Shown: one piece after another, positions 26,760 through 35,066 of the stretch | Position numbering within the stretch: the first letter of the stretch is position 1 | How the letters are laid out: each line of letters begins with the position of its first letter | DNA from: VBDM01 sp964430565 | GTDB lineage: Bacteria > Pseudomonadota > Gammaproteobacteria > Burkholderiales > SG8-39 | DNA length: 64,000 nt | Assembly: GCA_964430565.1 (NCBI GenBank) | Contig: CAYSFD010000027.1 | Coordinates: forward strand, 1 to 64,000 | Direction: 5' to 3' | Position numbers and translations under genes: made by a program | The notes under the pieces: generated by a model | The model's input: the letters and a program-made list of their open reading frames with translations, nothing else | What the model was told of the DNA's origin: nothing | The model's database searches: none

Positions 26760-27590
26760 ATGAAAAAAGTCGAACTGTCGAAATACAAAGCCGCGCATTT
26801 TGCCTATGCCGTCTCCGGCAAGGTCGCCACCATCACGCTGAACCGCCCCGAGCGCAAGAATCCGCTGACGCTCGAGTCCTATGGCGAACTGCGCGACCTG
26901 TTCCGCGATATGAACTACGCCACCGACGTCAAGGCTGTGGTCGTCACCGGCGCGGGCGGCAATTTCTGCTCCGGCGGCGATGTCCACGAGATCATCGGTC
27001 CCCTGGTGGAGATGAAGCGCAAGGGTGACATGGCCGGGCTGCTCGCTTTCACCCGCATGACCGGCGACATGGTCAAGGCGATGCGAGCCTGCCCGCAGCC
27101 CATCATCGCCGCCATCGACGGCGTTTGCACGGGAGCGGGCGCCATGATTGCCTGCGCTTCCGACCTGCGTTTCGGCACCGCCCGTAGCAAGCTCGCGTTT
27201 CTCTTCGTGCGGGTCGGCCTGGCCGGCGCTGACATGGGCGCGTGCACCTTGCTGCCGCGACTCATTGGACTCTCGCGCGCCGCCGACCTGTTGTATACAG
27301 GGCGCGTCGCGGGCGGCGAGGAGGCCGAGCGCTTCGGGTTCTACAATCGCCTGGTGGACCCGGAAAAACTCCTGGAGGAAGCCCTCGCCATGGCCAAGAG
27401 CCTCGCCGACGGCCCCACGTTCGCTCACGGCATGACCAAGACCATGCTGTGGCAGGAATGGAATTCGGGCCTGGGGGAGTGCATCGAGGCGGAAGCTCAG
27501 GCCCAGGCCCTGTGCATGCAGACCGGCGATTTCGAGCGCGCGTATCACGCCTTCGTCGCCAAGCAGAAACCCGTGTTCGAGGGCAACTAG
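26760..27590 (+). CDS. Crotonase-superfamily protein lacking both hydratase glutamates
   Basis: 276 residues with a crotonase core (VCTGAGAMIACASDLRFG, then VRVGLAGADMGACTLLPRL). The two glutamates of enoyl-CoA hydratases are replaced (Met in GAGAMIA; Val where PE is expected), while an Asp in GLAGADMGA aligns with the catalytic Asp of dienoyl-CoA isomerases. It is therefore unlikely to be a plain hydratase; an isomerase or C-C hydrolase role is open. Similar proteins occur in CoA-dependent aminobenzoate/salicylate clusters. Overlaps the next gene by one base (TAGTG). Confidence 0.82.
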   Translation: MKKVELSKYKAAHFAYAVSGKVATITLNRPERKNPLTLESYGELRDLFRDMNYATDVKAVVVTGAGGNFCSGGDVHEIIGPLVEMKRKGDMAGLLAFTRMTGDMVKAMRACPQPIIAAIDGVCTGAGAMIACASDLRFGTARSKLAFLFVRVGLAGADMGACTLLPRLIGLSRAADLLYTGRVAGGEEAERFGFYNRLVDPEKLLEEALAMAKSLADGPTFAHGMTKTMLWQEWNSGLGECIEAEAQAQALCMQTGDFERAYHAFVAKQKPVFEGN

Positions 27591-28789
27591 TGGCAGACAA
27601 GAGTTACCTGGCCTGGCCGTTTTTCGACGAAGGCCATCGCGAATTCGCGCGAGAGGTGGAACGCTGGGCGGCGGAAGCTCTGCCGCCGCTGCTCGCCGGC
27701 GCCGAGGACAGCTCGGATGCCGTTTACGCCTGCGTCGCCCGGCTGGTCGCGGAAATGGGAAAGGCGGGATTGCTGCGGGTCTGCGTTCCGCGTGCCTATG
27801 GCGGCCTGCGCGAGAATTTCGATGTGCGCAGCCTGTGTCTCGCGCGCGAGATTCTCGGCCGGGCTTCCGGGCTCGCCGACTTTGCCCTGGCGATGCAAGG
27901 ACTGGGCAGCGTCCCGATCACCCTTTACGGCAGCGAGGAGCAGAAACGCAACTTTCTCCCGCGAGTTGTCGCGGGGTCGGCGATCGCCGCGTTCGCGCTT
28001 TCGGAACCCGACGCCGGTTCCGACGTCGCCGCCGTCACGACCACCGCCACGCGCGAGGGCGATTCCTGGTGCCTCGACGGGATCAAGACCTGGATTTCCA
28101 ACGGCGGCCTCGCCGACTACTACGTGGTCTTCGCGCGATCCGGTGAGGCGCCGGGGGCGAAGGGCTTGTCCGCCTTCATCGTCGATGCGGATACGCCCGG
28201 CTTGGATACTTCCGAGCGCATCGAGGTCATCGCTCCCCATCCGCTGGGAACGCTGCGCCTGAGCAATTGCCGCGTGCGCGCCGAACGTCTGCTCGGCCGG
28301 CCCGGTGAAGGATTCAAGATCGCGATGGCCACGCTGGATGCGTTTCGCTCCACGGTCGGCGCGGCGGCGCTCGGCTTCGCGCGGCGCGCGCTGGACGAGG
28401 CGACCGCGCGGGCACACAAGCGGCGCATGTTTGGCCGCGCGCTCGCCGAGTTCCAGCTGACCCAGAGCAAGGTGGGCGAGATGGCCATGTCGATCGACGC
28501 CGCGGCCTTGCTGATTTACCGCGCGGCGTGGACCAAGGACGTTGTCGGCGGGCGCGTCACGCGCGAGGCCTCGATGGCGAAACTGTTCGCCACCGAATCG
28601 GCGCAGCAGGTGATCGACGCGGCGGTGCAGCTCTTCGGCGGGCTGGGCGTGGTTCGGGGGATGGCGGTGGAGCGGCTCTACCGCGAAATCCGGGCGTTGC
28701 GCATCTACGAGGGAGCGAGCGAGGTGTTGAAACTGATCATCGGCTCCAAGGCGCTGGAGGCGGCGGCCGAGCAACGCGGCCCAGGCTGA
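27590..28789 (+). CDS. Acyl-CoA dehydrogenase family protein
   Basis: 399 residues; FAD-binding acyl-CoA dehydrogenase with FALSEPDAGSDVAAV and WISNGG motifs and the C-terminal IYEGASEVLKLIIG that carries the catalytic glutamate of short/medium-chain enzymes. GTG start at 27590 shares a base with the preceding stop. It introduces or removes (in reverse) an alpha,beta double bond in a CoA ester. Last gene of the ligase-UbiD operon; a 7-bp hairpin follows. Confidence 0.9.
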   Translation: MADKSYLAWPFFDEGHREFAREVERWAAEALPPLLAGAEDSSDAVYACVARLVAEMGKAGLLRVCVPRAYGGLRENFDVRSLCLAREILGRASGLADFALAMQGLGSVPITLYGSEEQKRNFLPRVVAGSAIAAFALSEPDAGSDVAAVTTTATREGDSWCLDGIKTWISNGGLADYYVVFARSGEAPGAKGLSAFIVDADTPGLDTSERIEVIAPHPLGTLRLSNCRVRAERLLGRPGEGFKIAMATLDAFRSTVGAAALGFARRALDEATARAHKRRMFGRALAEFQLTQSKVGEMAMSIDAAALLIYRAAWTKDVVGGRVTREASMAKLFATESAQQVIDAAVQLFGGLGVVRGMAVERLYREIRALRIYEGASEVLKLIIGSKALEAAAEQRGPG

Positions 28790-28799
28790 TTGGGCAGGC

Positions 28800-28818
28800 A
28801 GGAGGACGATCTCCTCCT
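28800..28818. terminator. Hairpin between convergent operons
   Basis: AGGAGGA / TCCTCCT with a 5-nt loop, 10 nt after the acyl-CoA dehydrogenase stop and touching the opposite stop codon. No T-run in either direction, so weak as an intrinsic terminator. Confidence 0.4.
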
Positions 28819-29306
28819 CATGCGATCCGAAGCGTGCGCTTGTCCCCGAATTTCCGGGTGTTGTCGATCAAGGTGAGGGTATCGGGGTCAAGGCGATAGT
28901 AAGCGGCCTTGTCGAGCGCCGCGCGCAGCGCGGCCGGCATGGCTTCCAGTTCCCGCAGGAACGGAAATCGCAGACGCAGCAATTCGCGGGCATGCGCCGC
29001 TTCCTCCGGTTCGCTCAGCCTGCGCGCGCGACCGAAGATCTGCACTCCGCGTATGAGGCGGAAATCGGCGTAGTCCGGCGCGACGGTCGCCGCAACATGC
29101 TCATTGCGTTCGATCGCAAGCGAATGGCGCGTGCCGGGATCCGAAGTCCAGTAAAGCGAGAGATCCTCCAGCGCGTACATTACCGACGCCGCGTGCGCCG
29201 CGCCGTCGACGGCGGTCGCGAGCGACACGACGTGGTGGGCCTGCAGAAACGCCCGGATTTCGTCCTTGAGCGCGGCCTCGTCGATGGCAGAGCCGCTCCG
29301 AATCAG
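28818..29306 (-). CDS. Pyridoxamine 5'-phosphate oxidase-like FMN/F420-fold protein
   Basis: About 162 residues of the split-barrel flavin-binding fold: FLQAHHVVSLATAVDGAAHAASVMYAL and LYWTSDPGTRHSLAIERN are typical of PPOX-family proteins, ending NTRKFGDKRTLRIA. No ATG, GTG or TTG lies near the expected N-terminus. The only well-placed candidate is CTG at 29306, overlapping the CoA-transferase TGA. Last gene of the UbiX-UbiD-CoA-transferase operon; it may handle a flavin or protect a reduced one, but no role is known. Confidence 0.75.
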   Translation of the reverse strand: MIRSGSAIDEAALKDEIRAFLQAHHVVSLATAVDGAAHAASVMYALEDLSLYWTSDPGTRHSLAIERNEHVAATVAPDYADFRLIRGVQIFGRARRLSEPEEAAHARELLRLRFPFLRELEAMPAALRAALDKAAYYRLDPDTLTLIDNTRKFGDKRTLRIA

Positions 29307-30523
29307 GCGAAGGCGCCGGCTTCGCGCATCGCGGCGTAATCCGAGTCCGAGAGGCCGAGGATCTCGCGGAACACCCTGTCGTTGTCGGCGCCGAGCAGCG
29401 GGGCGGCTGATGTCACCTCGCCGGGCGTTTCCGAGAGCTCGAACGTCGGCCCGCAATAGGCGTGCTCGCCGATCACCGGGTGGCGCTTCCGGTGCCAGTG
29501 CCGGCGGGCGACAAGTTGGGGGTCGACGAACAGATCGGCCATGGTGTTGACCGGGTGCGCATGCACGCCGGCGCGCTGCAAGATTTCAGCCGCAGCGGCA
29601 GCTTCGCGCTCGCGCGTCCATGCGCAAATGCCGGTGTCGATTGCCGCAGCGGCACTCCTGCGGCCGGCGAGCGTGCTGAAGCGGGCGTCGCGCGACCATT
29701 CCGGCCGGCCGATCGCGGCAGCGAGCGCCTTGAACTCTTCGTCAGACCAGCAGGAGAGTGCAATCCAGCCGTCCGAGTCGCAGTGGTAGGCGCCGTGCGG
29801 CGCGGCGTCCGGATCGTCGTTTCCCACGCGCTCGGCGATGCGGCCCGTCAGGTGATAGTCGAGCAGCGGCCCGGCAAGAAACATGAGGCCGGCTTCGTAC
29901 TGCGAGATGTCGATATAGGCTCCCGTTCCGGTGCGCCGGCGCTGCTCCAGCGCCGAGAGCACCGCCACCGCGCCCAGCGTGGAGGCGATGAAATCGATAT
30001 ACGGCCCATACAGCAGGGTAGGCAAGCCATCGCGTTCCCCGGTGAGGCCGCAAATTCCGGCAAGCGCGGTGAGCTGCGAGCCGAACCCGGGCGTGTCGGC
30101 GCGCGGGCCCGTCTGCCCCATGTTGCAGGTCGACAGCATGATCAGCCCGGCATGATCGGCCTTCAAGGCATCGAATCCCAGGCTCAGCCGGTCGATCACG
30201 CCTGGCCGCATGTTCTCGATGACAACATCGCCCCAGCTACACAGCCTGCGCGCAAGCGCCCGCCCCTGGGGATTCTTCAAGTCGAGCGTGATGCCCAGCT
30301 TCGAGTCGTTGAAATAGGCGAAGCAACCCCCGCGGTTGATTCCGGGTTTCCTGTCCTTGTATGGCGGATACTGCATGCGAAAGCCGTCGGGCCGCGCGAA
30401 GGACTCCACATGAATGACGGTGGCGCCGAAATTGGCGAGCATCTTTCCGATGTGAGGTCCGGCGGCGTAGCTTCCGAACTCGACCACTCCGATCCCTGCC
30501 AATGCCTGCGGCGAGGGATTCAT
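29303..30523 (-). CDS. CaiB/BaiF class III CoA-transferase, subunit A (non-catalytic-looking), phthalate-type module
   Basis: 406 residues of the family III fold (GIGVVEFGSYAAGPHIGKMLANFGA; DLKNPQGRALARRL). At the position of the catalytic aspartate the sequence is TPGFGSQLTALAG, giving glycine (G148), so this chain probably lacks the acyl-transfer aspartate. It overlaps (ATGA) the partner gene that retains it. Paired family III transferases with a UbiD and a UbiX match the succinyl-CoA:phthalate CoA-transferase system of anaerobic phthalate degraders, analogous also to BbsEF of toluene degradation. Phthalate is the best candidate, not proven. Confidence 0.82.
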   Translation of the reverse strand: MNPSPQALAGIGVVEFGSYAAGPHIGKMLANFGATVIHVESFARPDGFRMQYPPYKDRKPGINRGGCFAYFNDSKLGITLDLKNPQGRALARRLCSWGDVVIENMRPGVIDRLSLGFDALKADHAGLIMLSTCNMGQTGPRADTPGFGSQLTALAGICGLTGERDGLPTLLYGPYIDFIASTLGAVAVLSALEQRRRTGTGAYIDISQYEAGLMFLAGPLLDYHLTGRIAERVGNDDPDAAPHGAYHCDSDGWIALSCWSDEEFKALAAAIGRPEWSRDARFSTLAGRRSAAAAIDTGICAWTREREAAAAAEILQRAGVHAHPVNTMADLFVDPQLVARRHWHRKRHPVIGEHAYCGPTFELSETPGEVTSAAPLLGADNDRVFREILGLSDSDYAAMREAGAFA

Positions 30524-31656
30524 GTGACCTCCGCGGCGCGCGGAGCACGCATCTGCTCGTCGTTGCGCGACTCAAGCGGCGCTCGCTCGCCGTCGATGAT
30601 CGCAAAGCAGCCGCAGTGGCGCTCGACTTTACCGTCGGCCGCGGCCACGTCCTGCCAGAAGACGCGCGCGGCGAGCTGCGGGTCTGCCGCGATGTCTTCG
30701 ACGGTGGAGACCGGATAGCCGAGCATCTCGCGCCGGTGCGCTTCTTCGAGGAACTGCCGCTTGCTGATGGAGGAGAAAAACGCTGCGATCGGCGCCTCCA
30801 GCGCGTCGACCTCGCCTTGAGTGGCGAGCGTGGGATCCCATTTTTCAAGATCGATTGTCGCCAGCGCGCCGAGCGGCGCGCTGGACTCGCGCATCCACGC
30901 CGCCAGTTGCGCATTCGTCCGCCTTCCGGCGACACCGCCGTACAGGATGAAATTGAGAAAGCCGTCGCGGCACGGCCAGAACACGCGAAAGCGCGCGCCC
31001 TTTACCGAACGTCCGGTCATGAACGCGCCGGCGCGGGTCGGGCTCGTGCCGTCGACGTCCACGAAGGCGGGCGCATGCGAAATCGCCACGATCGTCGCGG
31101 CCTGCGCCGAGACGTCGACGCACTGGCCGCGTCCGGTGCGCGAGCGCGCCGCGAGGGCGGTGAGGGCGCCGACCGCTGCCTGTGCCCCCGCCCAGCTATG
31201 CGACTGCGGCGCCGACACGCGCAGCGGCGTCCCATCGGGCTCGCCCGCGAGCGACATGGCGCCGCTCGCCGCCATGATTTCGAGGTCCGACGCGATCCAG
31301 CCGGCTTTCGGACCGGTAAGCCCGAAGGGCGTGATGGCGACCGCGATCAGGCGCGGATTGATCGCGCACAATCGACCAGGGTGGAAGAACGCAGCTTCGC
31401 GCGTCCCGGGCGTGAATGTTGCGAGCAGCATGTCGGCGCTCGCGGCAAGCCGATCGAGCTCGCGTTGCCCGGCTTCCTCCTTAAGATCCAGCCGCGTGAG
31501 CCGCTTGTTGACGTTGAGGGCGCGCCAGTCCGATGTATGGATTTCGGCGTCCGGGCTCTCGATCTTCGTAACGTCGGCGCCCATGTCGGCAAGCAAACGT
31601 CCCGCCAGCCAGCCGAGCCGACCGGTGCAATCGAGGACCAGAATGCCTTTTAGCAT
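30520..31656 (-). CDS. CaiB/BaiF class III CoA-transferase, subunit B (catalytic aspartate present), phthalate-type module
   Basis: 378 residues; the segment WIASDLEIMAASGAMSLAG places Asp124 at the catalytic position of family III transferases. It shows the family opening ILVLDCTGRLGWLAGRLLADMGADVTKIE. Forms a likely heteromer with the overlapping downstream subunit, transferring CoA from succinyl-CoA or a similar donor to an aromatic dicarboxylate so that the next enzyme, the UbiD encoded upstream at 31733, can decarboxylate the thioester. Role by analogy to SptAB/PhtSab. Confidence 0.82.
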   Translation of the reverse strand: MLKGILVLDCTGRLGWLAGRLLADMGADVTKIESPDAEIHTSDWRALNVNKRLTRLDLKEEAGQRELDRLAASADMLLATFTPGTREAAFFHPGRLCAINPRLIAVAITPFGLTGPKAGWIASDLEIMAASGAMSLAGEPDGTPLRVSAPQSHSWAGAQAAVGALTALAARSRTGRGQCVDVSAQAATIVAISHAPAFVDVDGTSPTRAGAFMTGRSVKGARFRVFWPCRDGFLNFILYGGVAGRRTNAQLAAWMRESSAPLGALATIDLEKWDPTLATQGEVDALEAPIAAFFSSISKRQFLEEAHRREMLGYPVSTVEDIAADPQLAARVFWQDVAAADGKVERHCGCFAIIDGERAPLESRNDEQMRAPRAAEVT

Positions 31657-31732
31657 CGCGCGCTGCGGAGCAGATATCGCTCCCCTCCTTTGAGTCCCCG
31701 TTGGCGGGAATGCGGCGGGTGGCGTCTGGACC

Positions 31733-33304
31733 TCAGCGGCCGGTGCGCGCGAGCGACAACACCCAGCCCTCCATGTGCGCCTTCATCTTGTGGATCTCGG
31801 CAGCGCTGAAGAAGTTCTCCGGCTTGACCCGATCTATTGGGTAGACCGGGCGGTGGAAATCCTGCTCGTACCCGAAAGGCACGGTGGCATCGATGCCCAT
31901 GCCGCCTTCGAACAAAGTGTTCGACGCCGTCCAGGCTTTCTCGCCCGCGGTCATGCGCTCGGCCGGCATGAAGGTTTGACCGCGCCCGCCGGGGATGGGG
32001 TTGAGAATATCGGTCTTCGGATTCACCCGCGTGGTGAGACACCACATGATGTCGTCCATCGAATAGATGTCGACGTCTTCCGAGACCGCGATCGCCAGCC
32101 GCATGCCCTGCGAGCAGGAAAGAATCGCCGAGAGGAAATTGCGCTGCCAGCCTTCCTCGATCTTGTTGCGCTTCTTCACCTGGATGATGCAGCCGCCCCA
32201 GTCGGTCATGCAGTAGGGAATGTGCACGTCCTGGACGATGCCCGGTTGCAGGCGATTGCACAGCTCGAAAATCGCCGCCTCGCGTATGGTGGTGTCGATG
32301 TTGCTGTCGTCGCTCGTGTGCACGCCCAGGGGAAAGATGATCGGCCTCGAGGCCGGTTTTCTCATCGTGATCGCGCTCACGTGGAAGGTCGGCGCCTTGT
32401 AGGCTTTACCCATGTAGCCGGCCCACTCGGGATGGAAGAAGGTCTTGCCCTGGACGCCTTTTTCCTCCGCTTCGGCGGTTTCGTAGCGTTTATCGCGGGG
32501 ATGGAGGTAGCCCTCGAGCACGTACTCGGAGTCGGCCAGGGCACAGGCGTCAACCGTGCGTGCCTTGACCAGCCGCACCGGTGATCCTTGCACCGCGCCG
32601 GCGATGCCGATCTCGTCGCAACCCTTGGGAAGAATGACGTAGTCGAATCCTGCGCCGGCGAGCAGCGTGCAGGCAGGCGGCACGCCGAAGCACATGGTGA
32701 TAGGGATCGGCTTGTCGTCGTCGTAGTGCTCGGTGTAGACCTGCCACATGTGCGATCCGGGCGAGATCTGGAAAGTCCCGACGTTGCCCCAGCGGAAATT
32801 CATGCGGTTGTAACCGAGGTCGCTGCCGCCGTCGAAGTAAGGGCCGACAACGCAGCGGATTCCGGAGCCGATGGTGAGCTCGGGCTCGAGCGCGGTATGG
32901 CGGATGGCGGTGATCCACTTGTTGACGTCGACATCGCCGGTAATCACGTGCTCCTGGCAGGGCGCGTCCCTCCCCTCGACCATGATCGACTTGATCGGGT
33001 GGTTGAGCGCGTGAGCGAGCTTGCGCGTGCGGTCGGTGGCGTTCTCGAAGCCGAACATCTTGTCGACGACTCGGATGTCCGAGAACAAGTTGGTGATGGC
33101 ACGGGCGTGCGGCTTGCCCTTCACGTTGTTGAACAGGATTGGGATACTGCCGTCGAAATGTTTCTGCAGGCCGGTGATCTCCAGATCGGGATCCACTTCC
33201 TTTTCGGTCTCGACGAGATCGCCCTCGGCGCGCAGCCACTCGATCGTCGAGCGGAGACTGGTGACGTCACGCTTCACCGCAGCACGTTTGGCCGGTTCGT
33301 TCAT
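31733..33304 (-). CDS. UbiD-family prenylated-FMN decarboxylase, paralog 2 (phthaloyl-CoA decarboxylase candidate)
   Basis: 523 residues. UbiD landmarks: EHVITGDVDVNKWITAIRHT, NFRWGNVGTFQISPGSHMW, and CDEIGIAGAVQGSPVRLVKART. Its length and its operon (UbiX upstream by 29 nt, paired CoA-transferases downstream) match the phthaloyl-CoA decarboxylase/PhtDa arrangement of Azoarcus, Thauera and Aromatoleum, converting phthaloyl-CoA to benzoyl-CoA. The benzoyl-CoA reductase operon lies 20 kb away in this window. Differs from paralogs 1 and 3 in many core segments. Substrate is inferred from synteny. Confidence 0.85.
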   Translation of the reverse strand: MNEPAKRAAVKRDVTSLRSTIEWLRAEGDLVETEKEVDPDLEITGLQKHFDGSIPILFNNVKGKPHARAITNLFSDIRVVDKMFGFENATDRTRKLAHALNHPIKSIMVEGRDAPCQEHVITGDVDVNKWITAIRHTALEPELTIGSGIRCVVGPYFDGGSDLGYNRMNFRWGNVGTFQISPGSHMWQVYTEHYDDDKPIPITMCFGVPPACTLLAGAGFDYVILPKGCDEIGIAGAVQGSPVRLVKARTVDACALADSEYVLEGYLHPRDKRYETAEAEEKGVQGKTFFHPEWAGYMGKAYKAPTFHVSAITMRKPASRPIIFPLGVHTSDDSNIDTTIREAAIFELCNRLQPGIVQDVHIPYCMTDWGGCIIQVKKRNKIEEGWQRNFLSAILSCSQGMRLAIAVSEDVDIYSMDDIMWCLTTRVNPKTDILNPIPGGRGQTFMPAERMTAGEKAWTASNTLFEGGMGIDATVPFGYEQDFHRPVYPIDRVKPENFFSAAEIHKMKAHMEGWVLSLARTGR

Positions 33305-33333
33305 GGGAAGTCCTTTCCTGGCGTGGGAACCTG

Positions 33334-33981
33334 TTACCCGAGCTTCCGCACGGCGCCGGGCCGGCTCATCTGGCCATCCCAGCGTTTGGCAAAATCAGCG
33401 GGAATGCCGAACTGATCGAGCACTCGGGCTACGATGTGGTCGACGATGTCATCAATGGTCTGCGGCTGATTGTAGAAAGCCGGCATCGGTGGCAGGATCG
33501 TCGCCCCGATGCGCGCCAGCTTGAGCATGTTCTCAAGATGGATCTCGGAAAGCGGTGTTTCGCGGACCACCAGCACGAGTTTGCGGCGTTCTTTCAGCAC
33601 CACGTCGGCGGCGCGGTGGACCAGATTTTCGCCGTTGCCGCTCGCGATCGCCGCGAGGGTGCGCACCGAGCAGGGGGCAATCACCATGCCGTCGGTCAGG
33701 AACGACCCCGAGGAAATCGTCGAAGCCATGTTCCCGATGCCGTGCACGACTGCAGCAAGTTCGCGAAGCTGATCGAGGCTCATGCCGGTCTCGTGCTCGA
33801 TCGTCTGCTGGCCCCATTTGGACAGGACGAGGTGCGATTCGACGTCCGCGGCGCGCAGTGCCTCAAGCAGGCGGACGCCGAAAATCGCGCCGGTGGCGCC
33901 GGTAATTCCGACGATAAGTCTGCGCCGCACCACTGCTCCTGCGCCCGGTGCGGTTACGGTTGGACTGGCGTGTGTGTCCAT
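33334..33981 (-). CDS. ubiX: UbiX flavin prenyltransferase (supplies prFMN to UbiD enzymes)
   Basis: 215 residues. The FMN-binding opening GITGATGAIFGVRLLEALR and the MVIAPCSVRTLAAIASG segment are diagnostic; LVLVVRETPLSEIHLENML and the C-terminal MPAFYNQPQTIDDIVDHIVAR complete the pattern. UbiX makes prenylated FMN from FMN and dimethylallyl phosphate. As the only UbiX in the window it may serve all three UbiD paralogs. The leader contains an FNR-type box and an IclR-type palindrome upstream. Confidence 0.93.
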   Translation of the reverse strand: MDTHASPTVTAPGAGAVVRRRLIVGITGATGAIFGVRLLEALRAADVESHLVLSKWGQQTIEHETGMSLDQLRELAAVVHGIGNMASTISSGSFLTDGMVIAPCSVRTLAAIASGNGENLVHRAADVVLKERRKLVLVVRETPLSEIHLENMLKLARIGATILPPMPAFYNQPQTIDDIVDHIVARVLDQFGIPADFAKRWDGQMSRPGAVRKLG

Positions 33982-34121
33982 GATATGGATGTTCGGTCGC
34001 TGCTGTTTCGCTTCCTCAGCATCGCAAGTCTCTAAGAAATCGGCACTCTTGCGTGAATATCGTTCTGGGGAATGCTATCACGCAGGCATTCCCGGGTGCG
34101 ACGGACGGCAGCAGAATGAAG

Positions 34122-34134
34122 TCCACATAATGGA
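34122..34134. promoter_or_regulatory. TCCA-N5-TGGA palindrome, candidate IclR operator 1 (ubiX operon leader)
   Basis: TCCACATAATGGA. It lies 140 nt upstream of ubiX and just downstream of the predicted transcription start for that operon. Same pattern as the two sites at 35067 and 35208 flanking the IclR gene's promoter region. Confidence 0.6.
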
Positions 34135-34166
34135 TAATCGAATCCGTCCACTGGCGGTCTTGCAAA

Positions 34167-34226
34167 TGATACAGGCCGCATCCATTGGGCTCCGCGAGCA
34201 TTGAGCGCTTTGTTGACATAGATCAA
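34167..34226 (-). promoter_or_regulatory. FNR-type box and -10 upstream of the ubiX-ubiD-CoA-transferase operon
   Basis: TTGACATAGATCAA at 34213-34226 (one change from the consensus box; extended symmetry TGTTGA-N6-TCAACA). TATCAT at 34172-34167 on the minus strand could be the -10; the box would then be centred near -60, the class I position. The rest of 33982-34232 holds no convincing gene. Confidence 0.55.
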
Positions 34227-34232
34227 CAATGT

Positions 34233-35051
34233 CTACGGCTCGGTCGCTTGCTTCAGGGATTTTTCAGCAAGCGCGATCTCTGCGCGCAGGATGGAAACGA
34301 GCTGACTGCGACGGCTTTCCGCCATTCGGCTCACGATTGCACCGATGGTGATGGCGGCAAACGGATGCCCGTATCGGTTTTGTATGGGTAAGCCGAGGGT
34401 AGCCGCCCCCGCGACGATATGAGAGTCGTTCCAGGCGTATCCCATCTCCCGCGATCGCTTGAGCGCTTTCAGCAGTGACGGGACAGTCAGGTTCTTGTGA
34501 TAGGCAACGTAGCGAACGGCGTTTGCGCGAACGATTTCATTCACTGTTTCGTCCGACAAGGGCATGAGCAGCGCCACGCCGCTGGCCCCGGCGCCGAGCG
34601 GACGGCGCGTGCCCACGTCGAGGGTGAAGGTCTTGATCGGAAACGTTCCTTCCTTTCGGTCGATGCACACCGATTCGTAGCCGCTGCGCACCGACAGGAA
34701 CACGGTATCTTCCGTTTTTTCCGCGATCCGTTGCAGCGCCGGGCGGCAAATGTCGCGCAGATCGAACTGCGGGGCCGCAGCCAAGCCGAGTTCGAAGACA
34801 AGCGGGCCGAGGTAATAGAGGCGCGAGCCCGCATCCTGGCGGAGGAGACCTTCGGCAATCAGGCCCTGCAGGATCCGATGCACGGTCGGGCGCTCGAGCT
34901 TGGAATATTTCACCAGGTCCGTGAGGCGCATCCCGCTGTGGCTTCGCGAGGCGACCAGCCGGACCATCAACGCGGCGCGCTGGATGGCTTGCGTGCCGGC
35001 GGGCCTGTCCGGATGGCCTTGCTGCCTGGATTTCGGTTCCGGCTTCTTCAC
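34233..35051 (-). CDS. IclR-family transcriptional regulator
   Basis: 272 residues: winged helix-turn-helix (about 22-85, MRLTDLVKYSKLERPTVHRILQGLIAEGLL) and an IclR effector-binding domain (about 95-265, with SVRSGYESVCIDRKEG and GASGVALLMPL). GTG start at 35051 with a poor ribosome site, so expression is probably low. Three similar palindromes lie around it, one 16 nt before its start, one before the divergent ubiD and one before the ubiX operon. It is therefore the likely substrate-sensing regulator of both decarboxylase units; whether it activates or represses is unknown. Confidence 0.9.
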   Translation of the reverse strand: MKKPEPKSRQQGHPDRPAGTQAIQRAALMVRLVASRSHSGMRLTDLVKYSKLERPTVHRILQGLIAEGLLRQDAGSRLYYLGPLVFELGLAAAPQFDLRDICRPALQRIAEKTEDTVFLSVRSGYESVCIDRKEGTFPIKTFTLDVGTRRPLGAGASGVALLMPLSDETVNEIVRANAVRYVAYHKNLTVPSLLKALKRSREMGYAWNDSHIVAGAATLGLPIQNRYGHPFAAITIGAIVSRMAESRRSQLVSILRAEIALAEKSLKQATEP

Positions 35052-35066
35052 GGGTGAAATGAAAAG

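Noticed and set aside
34016..34229. Two overlapping 65- to 67-codon frames between ubiX and the IclR gene
   Set aside because: They cover the FNR-type box and IclR palindrome; no ribosome sites, and both cannot be real.
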